Below, one piece after another: positions 7,867-15,365 of a stretch of DNA of 15,635 bases. Positions within the stretch are counted from its first letter, which is position 1. Each line of letters begins with the position of its first letter. The notes under the pieces are model-generated. The model was not told where the DNA came from. It did no database searches and saw only the letters and a list, made by a program, of their open reading frames with translations. The position numbers were made by a program, and so were the translations under genes. Where the stretch lies: NCBI GenBank assembly GCA_049968515.1, contig JBMFQR010000039.1, forward strand, positions 1-15,635. Direction: 5' to 3'. This DNA is from JAOACQ01 sp049968515 (GTDB lineage Bacteria > Spirochaetota > Brevinematia > Brevinematales > JAOACQ01).

Positions 7867-9057
7867 ATGGATACAAAAAAAGAGAAATGGATAAACATCG
7901 AATTGTACACCTCCTTTCTTTATGAAAATATGGTCTTAAATGGTGATCTATTTACAGAAAGTGGTGAAAAGGTAGCGAATGCAAAAGAACCTCTATCTAT
8001 CAGCTTGATAAATACCCTGAAAGAGAGAGGAATCAAAAAGGTTTATTACACCAAAAAGGTAGAAAAAAGAGAAATCAACGCCCCTGAAATTTTAAAGCAG
8101 GAAAATCTTGAAAAAGGCTACCTCGTATCACAGGAGGTGGCAAAAAATGTGGAAAAAGAAAAACCGCTTCCGAAGAAAGAAATCGAAAATGTAGTTGACG
8201 TTTTTATGCAGGATATCTCCACAGCAAAGCCAGAAGCAGTGTTGAATATACTTGAACTTAAAGAATATGATGAGTATACATATACCCATTCAGTAAATGT
8301 AAGCTTAATCTCAATACTTTTCGCTACTTTTTTAAACTGGGAAAGTGAAAGGATAAAAAATCTCGGCATTGGTGCAATGTTACACGACATGGGGAAACTA
8401 CTTGTTCCGAAAGAAATCATTAACAAAAATGGTAAATTAACAGAAAAAGAGTTTGATCTCGTTAAGAAACACACAATCTATGGATATGAACTTGTAAAGG
8501 CTCAGAAAGAATTTCCTGAATCTGTTCAGCTTATTCCCCTACTCCATCATGAATGCTACAATGGAAGTGGCTACCCATTCGGATTATCAGGAGAGAAAAT
8601 AGATGAAGCCGCACAGATTGTCTCCATTGCCGATACCTTCGATGCCATAATCACAAAGAGAAGCTATAAACCCGGCTATCCAATGTGGAATGCATTTCTC
8701 TCGATACAGAAAAATGCAGGCATTAAGTTCATACCCCGCCTTTCAATAGAGTTCGTAAACAAAATGCCCCAAAAGCTAGCAGGGGAACAAGTTATAAAAA
8801 TTGGAGATTTTGTGGTGCTCAACACAAAAGAGGTTGCAGAGATAATCGAACTTTCAGATAAGTCAACATTAAAACCAGTAGTAAAAATTTACATTAATTC
8901 AAAGCAGGAAAAGGTCAAATTTCCATTTGTGGTAATGCTTGAAGTTGATCAGATAAGGTGGATAGAAACAATAATTGATGACCCCAAAGCTTTACAATCG
9001 CTTGAGAAAATAAAACAGGAATTTGAAAAGAAAAAAGAAGAGACTAAAAAGCCTTAA
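7867..9057 (+). CDS. HD-GYP domain cyclic-di-GMP phosphodiesterase
   Basis: The protein has 396 residues. An N-terminal domain (about 8-65) resembles the small modules that precede many HD-GYP domains. The HD-GYP core spans about 125-310 and keeps its metal ligands and signature: His141, His173-Asp174 in LHDMGK, His202, His227-His228 in the HHE motif, Gly235-Tyr236-Pro237 and Asp257 in the ADTFDA motif. It should therefore be an active phosphodiesterase that hydrolyses cyclic-di-GMP to pGpG or GMP. A beta-rich extension (about 315-370) and a Lys/Glu-rich tail follow. No receiver domain or transmembrane segment is seen, so input probably comes from a partner, most likely the tail-anchored product encoded 6 nt upstream. 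The start lacks a clear Shine-Dalgarno, which fits translational coupling. No diguanylate cyclase or PilZ gene is nearby. Confidence 0.92.
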   Translation: MDTKKEKWINIELYTSFLYENMVLNGDLFTESGEKVANAKEPLSISLINTLKERGIKKVYYTKKVEKREINAPEILKQENLEKGYLVSQEVAKNVEKEKPLPKKEIENVVDVFMQDISTAKPEAVLNILELKEYDEYTYTHSVNVSLISILFATFLNWESERIKNLGIGAMLHDMGKLLVPKEIINKNGKLTEKEFDLVKKHTIYGYELVKAQKEFPESVQLIPLLHHECYNGSGYPFGLSGEKIDEAAQIVSIADTFDAIITKRSYKPGYPMWNAFLSIQKNAGIKFIPRLSIEFVNKMPQKLAGEQVIKIGDFVVLNTKEVAEIIELSDKSTLKPVVKIYINSKQEKVKFPFVVMLEVDQIRWIETIIDDPKALQSLEKIKQEFEKKKEETKKP

Positions 9058-9095
9058 AAACTAAAGGAATGCCTCTTGCACCCCTTTAATTTTAT
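9058..9095. terminator. Candidate bidirectional terminator between convergent genes
   Basis: The 40-bp gap between the HD-GYP stop and the stop of the minus-strand ATP-binding gene holds an imperfect hairpin: TAAAGG (9062-9067) pairs with CCTTTA (9083-9088), then after a two-base mismatch TGC (9070-9072) pairs with GCA (9078-9080) around a 5-nt loop. A T-rich stretch follows on the plus strand (ATTTTATC) and GTTTTTAAGG follows on the minus strand. The stem is weak, so this is tentative. Confidence 0.4.
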
Positions 9096-9097
9096 CT

Positions 9098-9727
9098 CTA
9101 AATATAATTTTTATATTCGGCATTGTCAGGGAAGTATCTCACTGCCACACATTTATTGCCCTTTTTATTATAAAGGAAACCTCCATTCCAGTACTCAAGT
9201 GCCGCAAAAAGTGCATTTCCACCATCCATTTCAGATGAATCAGGGCCTCTCCATGCCACATAATCTGCAAAATGCTCAAAATCTTGCTTCACAAGGCAGA
9301 TTGTCCTGTTCAAAGCAAACTTATTCCACACATCCAGAACTTTTATACCCGGACCCTCATCTTCTACAATTATCTTTGCTCTTTTATTAAAATCAAACCA
9401 TATCCTTATCTTTTTGTTTGGATCCATCTTATTACCATGCTCTATACCATTTTTTACTATCTCACTGATTTGTTGCTCTAAAAGATTTATTTCTTTATAA
9501 AGATCTGGGGCATACTGAATAATATAAGATGTATATGCCCTTACCTTCATAAAATCACTTGGAAATTCTTTATAATACATACCATGCGTATTAAAAAGAA
9601 TGTGATTATCATCAACTCTCGTAAGCTGTTTGACAAAAATTTCCTTGCCATCATCAAGCCTAACAATAAGAGTATTTTCATTCTTCCATCCCACTGTATC
9701 ATAATTATAAAGATTGGTAACGTTCAT
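9098..9727 (-). CDS. GHKL-type ATP-binding protein (anti-sigma/RsbW-like or histidine-kinase-like ATPase)
   Basis: From the chosen start the protein has 209 residues. Residues 1-65 form a beta-rich N-terminal domain of unknown type. From about 75 a Bergerat-fold ATPase begins, with the N-box in SEIVKNGIEHGN (Glu89, Asn93, His97) and the G1 box Asp123-Glu-Gly-Pro-Gly127. The next 40 residues form a long lid-like insert, then Gly-Gly-Asn-Ala-Leu at 169-173 takes the place of a G2 box. There is no phosphoacceptor His domain, so it is not a complete histidine kinase; an anti-sigma or partner-switching kinase is the nearest analogue, but no anti-anti-sigma (STAS) or SpoIIE phosphatase gene is nearby. 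The frame has an earlier ATG at 9745, but the Shine-Dalgarno GGGAGGT (9737-9743) lies after it and 9 nt before the ATG at 9727, which decides the start. It has its own promoter. Confidence 0.82.
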   Translation of the reverse strand: MNVTNLYNYDTVGWKNENTLIVRLDDGKEIFVKQLTRVDDNHILFNTHGMYYKEFPSDFMKVRAYTSYIIQYAPDLYKEINLLEQQISEIVKNGIEHGNKMDPNKKIRIWFDFNKRAKIIVEDEGPGIKVLDVWNKFALNRTICLVKQDFEHFADYVAWRGPDSSEMDGGNALFAALEYWNGGFLYNKKGNKCVAVRYFPDNAEYKNYI

Positions 9728-9783
9728 CTTAAAAAAACCTCCCATTACAACTTAATAAAAAATTATCGGTAAAGGAAAACCAA

Positions 9784-9817
9784 AAGTTAACTTAGATTTA
9801 ATTATAAAACTTAACTT
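9784..9817 (-). promoter_or_regulatory. Possible operator repeats around the ATP-binding protein promoter
   Basis: The perfect 10-bp palindrome AAGTTAACTT (9784-9793) lies at about +1 to +10 of the predicted transcript. A near copy, AAGTTAAGTT on the minus strand (9808-9817), lies in the promoter spacer, 24 bp away. The position fits a repressor site, but such A/T-rich words can arise by chance. Confidence 0.25.
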
Positions 9818-9829
9818 AATTTTTGTCAA
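9801..9829 (-). promoter_or_regulatory. Consensus sigma-70 promoter of the ATP-binding protein gene
   Basis: Read on the minus strand, TTGACA (9829-9824) and TATAAT (9806-9801) are both perfect and separated by exactly 17 bp. Transcription should begin near 9794, giving a leader of about 67 nt before the ATG at 9727. The strength implies high basal expression unless repressed. Confidence 0.82.
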
Positions 9830-9894
9830 ATAAAAAAAATTAAACTATATATACATAGCAATGCCTCTGGTATTAATGTTTTGAAATCATTTCC

Positions 9895-12726
9895 CTAAAA
9901 ATCAATACCTATAAACCAGAAGCTATACCATTTTGAAATATCAGGCACTCCAGACCCATCATAAGAAGTTGCAAGGTCATAAAACAGCTTGATCCCCTGT
10001 TGAATAACAAGCCTCAAACCAAAACCCAAACCACACTTAAGATCTCTAAAATAAAAAATTTCATCTTTTACTTCATAAAACCTGAAATCATTCCCCCAGT
10101 TAAAAGCGCTACCAGCATCAAAGAATATACTGCCCCATATTGTTGGCATTCTTATCGGGAAAGGAAAACCAATACTCCACTCGGGTAAAAGAGGAAATCT
10201 AAACTCAAGATTAAAAAGAAACATTGTATCTCCAGAAAAACTGAAGAGGTCATATCCTCTTATCGAATTAAAACCACCGACATAAAATGGATAGCTATCT
10301 TTATCCCTTCCTACTATCTTACCTCCATTTGCCCTGAATGCAAGACTGTAGCCGGGAAAAATAAGGAAATATCTTCTGTAGTCAAGAACACCTCTCGTAT
10401 ATGAAAGATCATTTTCCAGAAAGCTAACCGCCTGCTCAAGAGAGATTAAAAACCTCTGCCCATCCACAGGTCCTGTAATATCATTCAATGTTGAATCATG
10501 AACAAAGTCAAGCGTGATAGTATTCTTAAGTCTTGAGTAAAGCTCATACTCATACTGACCTTCTTTCTCATTGAATCTGTAGCTTTTAATAAAATTAAAA
10601 TTTCTAAAGCCAATTGTTAAATCAAATCTCTCGAAGGTAGTAAAAGGATAAGAATAAAGCCCATATAAACCATAAGTCGTAAAATATGGTCTTTCCATCT
10701 CAAAAAAGTTATGAAATGTGTAAAATTCATAAAAATAGTTACTATAATGAAATGCCCTGAATCCAAGATTGTGCCTGTATTTTAGATACATATAACTCAA
10801 ATCAATATTTACATTATTCAAAGAAGTGCTGGAAAAATACATCCCGGTATCAAGCCAGAGGAAATATTTGTGATCACCGAGTGTGTCACTCCAGCCTGTC
10901 ATTCCTATGGCTGCCATTCCAAGTAAACTATTTACTGCAAGTCCTCCGATAAGATAGTCCATAGAAAGCTCAACGTTGTAATCGGAGACCTTAAAATTCA
11001 AATTTTCGCCCAATTCTTCTTCTTCCTTTTCTGTGTAGACAAAATCACCATAGGTAAATTTATCATAAACATTTCTATATTCAGGCACATATTCATAAAT
11101 GTTATAACTTCCATTCCTGTAATAGCTGAGAATAAGATTTCCTTCTTCTGAAAAGGAAGGTGTCACTACACTACCAACAGGAGAAAATTCCTTATATAGT
11201 TTGCCATTGCTCAAATCAAAAATATAAAGTGATTGAAAAGCCTCTTTTGAAACAAAAACAATCTTTTTCCCATCCTTTGAAACGGAAGGATTTGCAACGT
11301 TAGATCCTACATCAAGATATTTCTTAATTTTTTTCTCTGTAAGATCAAAAAAATAGAGAGCCTTTTTGCCCATTCTATCTGAAATAAACACAACTGAATT
11401 TTCATCAAGAAATCTTGGTTCTCTATCCAGAAAGCTATCTTCAGTTAAATTAACTATTATATCCTTCTCAATATCATATATATAAATATCACTCTTATAA
11501 TGCAAATTATCTGCTGAGAAAAGAATCTTTCTGCCATCTGCTGAAATATCAACTGACCTTACAACCTTGAATGGAAGTTCTATCTTGTTAAACTTCTTTT
11601 TTTTAAGATCATATATATATATCTGACTTTTGTTCTTACTCCTTATGGTAAAAGCAATCTTTTGGTTGGTACTTATCCCTATGTGGTTGTCATCATCATA
11701 AAAGAATTCCAGAAAATCCTCATTCTTCCAGCTCGAAACTATCTTTTTCAGTCTATTTTTTGCCCTATCATAGACTACAATTGAGGGATATAATTTTCTG
11801 TCTGTGATAAATGCAATAGAATTATTATCAATTGCAACAGGAGAAATATTATAAGAAGAATCTGTTTTTATAATCCTCTTTGCCTTTGTTTCAAGGCTCA
11901 AAAGCTCGTTATATCTACCATAATATCTCTTCTTCAAAAATGCAAAGAACTCCTCATTCAGTTCATTCAACTCTCTGTTAAGCACTCTTTTTAATGAAAG
12001 ATTAAAATTTCTTGTTTCAACAATATCCTTTGTTATTTTTCTTACAGTTTCTTCACCATACTGGTTAGAAAGAAAATAATAAAAAATCTGACCTTCTTTA
12101 TAGATAAAAGCATAGCTGTTTCTCTTCAAGTTGTAAAGGTCTGAAAGTTCCATAAGCGAGGGGAGATAGGAATTGTAAAGTGCTTCTGAAATGTAATTTT
12201 CGCACTCTTCATCAAGCCCGATAGAGTTAAATTCAGATGCACCTTCCACAAACCAGAGTGGAACATCAATGTCTCTTATCGAATAGACATTTGCCTCTCC
12301 CCTGCCCCAGAGATAGCCCTGAAATGCATGATTCAACTCATGTGCAAAGATATGCCAGAACTCATTCTGGTCCGGAGAGTAATATATCACCACCCTGCCC
12401 TTTAAAAACTCCGTAAAACCCTTTATCTGCGATGATGTCCAGTCCAGAACATTATTCTGCATAAAGTCGATATTGTCCGGAAATATCAAAACCTTTATCT
12501 TTTTAGCTGGCTTATAGTCATAAGTCTTTGAGTGTTTATCATAAATACCCTCTGCCATTAAAACCAGCCTATTGGAAAGAAAGAGAATTTCTGAAGGAAC
12601 GTAGAGTCTGAAATGTTCTGTCTCTATTATCTTCCACTTATAAGAAGTGTAAATAACCTTATTTTTTCCAAATGGATACAATAGACCAGAAATAGAAAGG
12701 AAAAAAATAAAAAATAATCTTTTCAT
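9895..12726 (-). CDS. Exported gluzincin metalloprotease - TolB-like propeller - Omp85-like barrel fusion
   Basis: The 943-residue protein has a signal peptide (about 1-19) and three parts. Residues 35-290 resemble the peptidase-MA/gluzincin group: His129-Glu130-x-x-His133 in AHELNHAFQG, then WFVEGASE with Glu161 as the likely third zinc ligand. Residues about 300-545 hold six TolB/PD40-like blades, each a beta strand then a YDL-type turn (near 304, 357, 401, 445, 489, 531). Residues about 580-943 look like an Omp85/surface-antigen barrel, with the SIRGYD motif at 821-826, FFDAGSAF at 868-875 and a terminal Phe, the usual BAM recognition residue. I infer an outer-membrane protein with protease and propeller in the periplasm. 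No POTRA repeats are visible, unlike BamA or TamA. It starts 4 nt after the ABC permease stop and has no clear Shine-Dalgarno, which suggests coupling. Its substrate is unknown. Confidence 0.85.
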   Translation of the reverse strand: MKRLFFIFFLSISGLLYPFGKNKVIYTSYKWKIIETEHFRLYVPSEILFLSNRLVLMAEGIYDKHSKTYDYKPAKKIKVLIFPDNIDFMQNNVLDWTSSQIKGFTEFLKGRVVIYYSPDQNEFWHIFAHELNHAFQGYLWGRGEANVYSIRDIDVPLWFVEGASEFNSIGLDEECENYISEALYNSYLPSLMELSDLYNLKRNSYAFIYKEGQIFYYFLSNQYGEETVRKITKDIVETRNFNLSLKRVLNRELNELNEEFFAFLKKRYYGRYNELLSLETKAKRIIKTDSSYNISPVAIDNNSIAFITDRKLYPSIVVYDRAKNRLKKIVSSWKNEDFLEFFYDDDNHIGISTNQKIAFTIRSKNKSQIYIYDLKKKKFNKIELPFKVVRSVDISADGRKILFSADNLHYKSDIYIYDIEKDIIVNLTEDSFLDREPRFLDENSVVFISDRMGKKALYFFDLTEKKIKKYLDVGSNVANPSVSKDGKKIVFVSKEAFQSLYIFDLSNGKLYKEFSPVGSVVTPSFSEEGNLILSYYRNGSYNIYEYVPEYRNVYDKFTYGDFVYTEKEEEELGENLNFKVSDYNVELSMDYLIGGLAVNSLLGMAAIGMTGWSDTLGDHKYFLWLDTGMYFSSTSLNNVNIDLSYMYLKYRHNLGFRAFHYSNYFYEFYTFHNFFEMERPYFTTYGLYGLYSYPFTTFERFDLTIGFRNFNFIKSYRFNEKEGQYEYELYSRLKNTITLDFVHDSTLNDITGPVDGQRFLISLEQAVSFLENDLSYTRGVLDYRRYFLIFPGYSLAFRANGGKIVGRDKDSYPFYVGGFNSIRGYDLFSFSGDTMFLFNLEFRFPLLPEWSIGFPFPIRMPTIWGSIFFDAGSAFNWGNDFRFYEVKDEIFYFRDLKCGLGFGLRLVIQQGIKLFYDLATSYDGSGVPDISKWYSFWFIGIDF

Positions 12727-12730
12727 ATCA

Positions 12731-13513
12731 TCAGTCTATCAATCTCTTTTTAATTCCCAAAATTCCACAGACAGTGAAAACCACTGATACAATTATAACG
12801 TAACTTAAATCAAAAGTAAAGTATTCCCATCTGCCAAAAAGTATAGCCCTCGAAAGCCTTACAGAGTGTGTTAATGGCAATAATTCTGCAACAGGCCTTA
12901 CAAAAGCTGGAAGCTGACTTAACGGAAATACCGTTCCCGAAAAGAAAAACATAGGAGAAAGAAAACCGGTCATATAAAAGCTAAAATGATCTATACTTTT
13001 GACAAATGAAGTGACAAAAAGACTTATTCCTGCAAACATAAAGCCAGTGAGAAATCCAATGATCGGGACAAAAAAAACAGTCGGTGTCCTGAAAACGCCA
13101 AGAATAAAAAGTATCGAAAGCACAGCAAAGGAAAAGAAAAAACCCTTTGTCCCTGCCCAGAGCATCTCACCCAGCAGAAGATCATTCACAGAAATGGGGG
13201 CAGAGATGATTCCATCGTAGGCTTTGTCGAACTCAAGTCTTATAAATGTTCCATAAGAACACTCAAAGGCAGAGGTCATCATGGCTGTGGAGACAAGAAG
13301 CGCACTTCCTAAAAACTGAATATATGGCAGTCCATCAATCTCCTTTATGAACCCTCCAAGACCGAGCCCTATACCACCAAGAAATATCAAAGGCTCAAAA
13401 AAAGGCTCAAATCCATTGCTGAAAAGATTTTTTGTGTAGACTCTCATAAATCTGTACCAGACACTATAAAGCCTATGAGATAGAGGTTTAAGCTTCCCGC
13501 AATCATTATTCAT
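12731..13513 (-). CDS. ABC-2 type transporter permease (NodJ-like)
   Basis: The 260-residue membrane protein has about six hydrophobic segments (near 41-57, 68-82, 112-138, 146-170, 177-197 and 236-255). The opening NGFEPFFEPLIFL region, GIISAPIS in the first cytoplasmic loop (101-108) and the LSPMFFFSGTVFPL stretch (185-198) are typical of the ABC-2/NodJ/DrrB group. It should form the channel of an exporter with the ATPase encoded just upstream, whose gene overlaps it by 8 nt. GGGGAG lies 9 nt before the ATG. NodJ relatives export lipo-oligosaccharides, polysaccharide parts or drugs; nothing here fixes the cargo. The protease-barrel fusion gene follows after 4 nt, so an envelope or outer-membrane related cargo is an attractive but unproven idea. 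Confidence 0.88.
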   Translation of the reverse strand: MNNDCGKLKPLSHRLYSVWYRFMRVYTKNLFSNGFEPFFEPLIFLGGIGLGLGGFIKEIDGLPYIQFLGSALLVSTAMMTSAFECSYGTFIRLEFDKAYDGIISAPISVNDLLLGEMLWAGTKGFFFSFAVLSILFILGVFRTPTVFFVPIIGFLTGFMFAGISLFVTSFVKSIDHFSFYMTGFLSPMFFFSGTVFPLSQLPAFVRPVAELLPLTHSVRLSRAILFGRWEYFTFDLSYVIIVSVVFTVCGILGIKKRLID

Positions 13514-14411
13514 AAAGACTTCTCCCCGTATATTTTAAAAAAAGATCTTCAAGATTTGTCTGTCTCAAAATGATATTATTTATTCCAAAAGAAGTTGCAA
13601 AATTCCTCAATCCTTCAACCTCATTGGAATAAAATCTCGTTATCTCACCAGCAGTCTCTTTTCTGAAATTAAATTTTAAATCTGAACTCAGAAGAGCTGA
13701 AGGAACTTCAAGCACATAGCTCTCTATATTTCTCTGAAGCAACTCCTTGGGTTCACCTTCAAGGATTTTTTCTCCAAGATTTAAGATTGATATTCTATCA
13801 CAGAGTTGAAAAGCCTCTTCCATATAATGTGTGGTTAAAAGCACTGTAACCCCACTTTGCTTCAGCTTTCTAATTTTATCCCATATGTTATGTCTCACCT
13901 GCGGATCAAGGCCCGTTGTAGGCTCATCAAATATTAAGAGGGATGGCTTATTCAATAATGCTCTCGCTATTGTCAGTCTTCGTTTCATTCCTCCCGAAAG
14001 CTCTCTTATCTTTACATTTCGCTTTTCGGCAAGCTCCATAAAATCAAGTAATTCTTCAATCCTCAAGACCGCTTCTTTTTTTGACAGCCCGAAATACTTT
14101 GAATATATGTAGAGATTCTGAAATACAGAAAGCTCATAATCCAGATTATCCTCCTGTGGAACAATTCCAGTCAGGCACCTGATTTTCAGATCTTGCTTTA
14201 ATGGATTAAGTCCAAACACAGAAAGCTCCTTACAGGATATAGAATACTTCGATTTTCCATAGATTATCTTCATAAGAGTTGTCTTTCCAGCCCCATTCGG
14301 ACCAAGCAGACCATAAATCTCCTTATTATAAACTGAAAAGCTTACATCCTTTAAAGCAACAAGCTCACCATATCTCTTTGTTAAACTGACAACCCTTATC
14401 ACTTCATCCAT
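13506..14411 (-). CDS. ABC-2 exporter ATPase (NodI/DrrA-like)
   Basis: The 301-residue protein is a complete ABC ATPase: Walker A GPNGAGKT (37-44), Q-loop Gln86 in VPQEDNLD, signature LSGGM (138-142), Walker B LLIFDEP (158-164), D-loop GLDP (167-170) and switch His195. The VPQ-x-DNLD form and LSGGMKRRL are characteristic of the NodI/DrrA family. A C-terminal extension (about 225-301) ends with the LEDLFLKYTGRSL motif typical of this family. It powers the ABC-2 permease, whose gene overlaps its own 3' end by 8 nt. AGGAG precedes the ATG by 6 nt. The gene begins 8 nt after the TRIC-like gene, consistent with one operon. Cargo and physiological role cannot be read from the sequence. Confidence 0.92.
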   Translation of the reverse strand: MDEVIRVVSLTKRYGELVALKDVSFSVYNKEIYGLLGPNGAGKTTLMKIIYGKSKYSISCKELSVFGLNPLKQDLKIRCLTGIVPQEDNLDYELSVFQNLYIYSKYFGLSKKEAVLRIEELLDFMELAEKRNVKIRELSGGMKRRLTIARALLNKPSLLIFDEPTTGLDPQVRHNIWDKIRKLKQSGVTVLLTTHYMEEAFQLCDRISILNLGEKILEGEPKELLQRNIESYVLEVPSALLSSDLKFNFRKETAGEITRFYSNEVEGLRNFATSFGINNIILRQTNLEDLFLKYTGRSLYE

Positions 14412-14419
14412 AAAAACTC

Positions 14420-15037
14420 CTATGACTCTTTAACCTTAGGCAACTTTAATCTATATTTTATAGCTATTAACCTTCCTATAAATATTAACAGGATTATCAC
14501 ATAAATTACTATCTCTTTTCTTAACGCAAAATACTTAAATAAGACACAGTAAAAAAATGAGCCCAAAATGGCAAACGAAGCATATATCTCCTCTTTTAAG
14601 ACAAATGGAATTTCACCAACAAGAATATCTCTTAGCATTCCCCCACCAACCCCCGTAGAAGTACCCATAATAATCACACCAAGCAAACCAAGGTTATGCT
14701 CCATCCCCTTTTCTGCTCCTATTATTGTAAACACTGCAAGTCCAAGTGCATCAAAAATCTGTATAAGAAAAGAAACCTTTTCAAGCCTTCTTGCGAAAAA
14801 GTATGCCACCAGTGAAGCTATAATAGCAAAAATGAGATCTAGCTCATTTCTTAAAATTAAAGGCATTGTATTCAACAAAACATCCCTTATTACTCCTCCG
14901 CCAATTGCAGTGAGAACACCAAGAACAATGATACCCAAAAGGTCAAGAGAATGTTTTATCCCCTTTATCGCTCCAGAAATTGCAAATGCCACTACCCCAA
15001 TCTCATTAAGAATTAAAAGCAAAAGATCAATACTCAT
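14420..15037 (-). CDS. TRIC-type channel / UPF0126 family membrane protein (YicG-like)
   Basis: The 205-residue protein is nearly all membrane, with about seven hydrophobic segments. It consists of two homologous units: A-F-A-I-S-G-A followed by GGGVIRD at 46-52, and the matching F-T-I-I-G-A segment followed by GGGMLRD at 131-137. The duplicated Gly-Gly-Gly-x-x-Arg-Asp motif defines UPF0126, the prokaryotic TRIC family of trimeric cation channels; homologues conduct potassium, and related members have been proposed to affect amino-acid (glycine) uptake. AAGGGG stands 6 nt before the ATG. It is the first gene of the exporter and protease-barrel operon, with a gap of only 8 nt to the ATPase gene. 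A role in ion balance for that operon is speculative. Family assignment is firm; the transported ion is inferred from relatives. Confidence 0.92.
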   Translation of the reverse strand: MSIDLLLLILNEIGVVAFAISGAIKGIKHSLDLLGIIVLGVLTAIGGGVIRDVLLNTMPLILRNELDLIFAIIASLVAYFFARRLEKVSFLIQIFDALGLAVFTIIGAEKGMEHNLGLLGVIIMGTSTGVGGGMLRDILVGEIPFVLKEEIYASFAILGSFFYCVLFKYFALRKEIVIYVIILLIFIGRLIAIKYRLKLPKVKES

Positions 15038-15067
15038 AATTGCCCCTTCGAGGGTTTTTGAAGAAAT

Positions 15068-15096
15068 ATTATATAATGCTCAACTAAAAAAAGCAA
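15068..15096 (-). promoter_or_regulatory. Candidate sigma-70 promoter of the TRIC-exporter-barrel operon
   Basis: On the minus strand a perfect TATAAT (15073-15068) is preceded at 17 bp by TTGCTT (15096-15091), which matches the first three -35 bases. Transcription would start near 15061, giving a short leader of about 24 nt. No other promoter-like pair was seen before the downstream genes, so this probably serves all four. Confidence 0.5.
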
Positions 15097-15206
15097 AACA
15101 CTTTTTTTTCATTTTAACACAGAAAAGGTGGTGGGAAACATCAAGATATCAATAAGTTTTAGCATTGTACCGAAAACCTAACGATTTTGTTTATTTTACC
15201 CTCTTA

Positions 15207-15324
15207 AATCCAATGATTCACAGATTCCTCCCGATTCAACCATCTATGTAAATCCGTAAGAATATCAGTTTTTAGCAGTAAGCCGTAGTTAAACAAAAAG
15301 CTTTGTCTTTAATCCACTGATTAT
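15207..15324. repeat. Degenerate AATCC-type short repeats in a gene-free stretch
   Basis: The gene-free stretch 15038-15365 holds AATCCAATGATT (15207-15218) and AATCCACTGATT (15311-15322), identical at 11 of 12 positions, with a diverged AATCCGTAAGAAT (15251-15263) between them and the near repeats GATTCACAGATTCC and CCGATTCAACC at 15215-15241. This looks like decayed repetitive or formerly mobile DNA beside the nuclease gene. Apart from the operon promoter at 15068-15096, nothing else was identified in this stretch. Confidence 0.3.
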
Positions 15325-15365
15325 CTTTTCTTCCTAACTTTATGAACTTTACAAACTTTCAACTT

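Noticed and set aside
9076..9390. Plus-strand open frame starting in the gap after the HD-GYP gene
   Set aside because: It lies antisense to the ATP-binding protein gene and gives a His/Pro/Tyr-rich product without recognisable motifs.
9728..9745. Upstream ATG for the ATP-binding protein
   Set aside because: The GGGAGGT Shine-Dalgarno follows this ATG, so only the ATG at 9727 can use it.
9883..9893. GAAATCATTTC palindrome after the protease-barrel gene
   Set aside because: The one-base centre cannot form a hairpin loop and no U-run follows, so it is not a terminator.
14568..15155. Long plus-strand open frame opposite the TRIC-like gene
   Set aside because: It mirrors a gene with two clear UPF0126 units, has no Shine-Dalgarno, and its product is a low-complexity Ser/Ile/Pro/Lys string typical of an antisense shadow.
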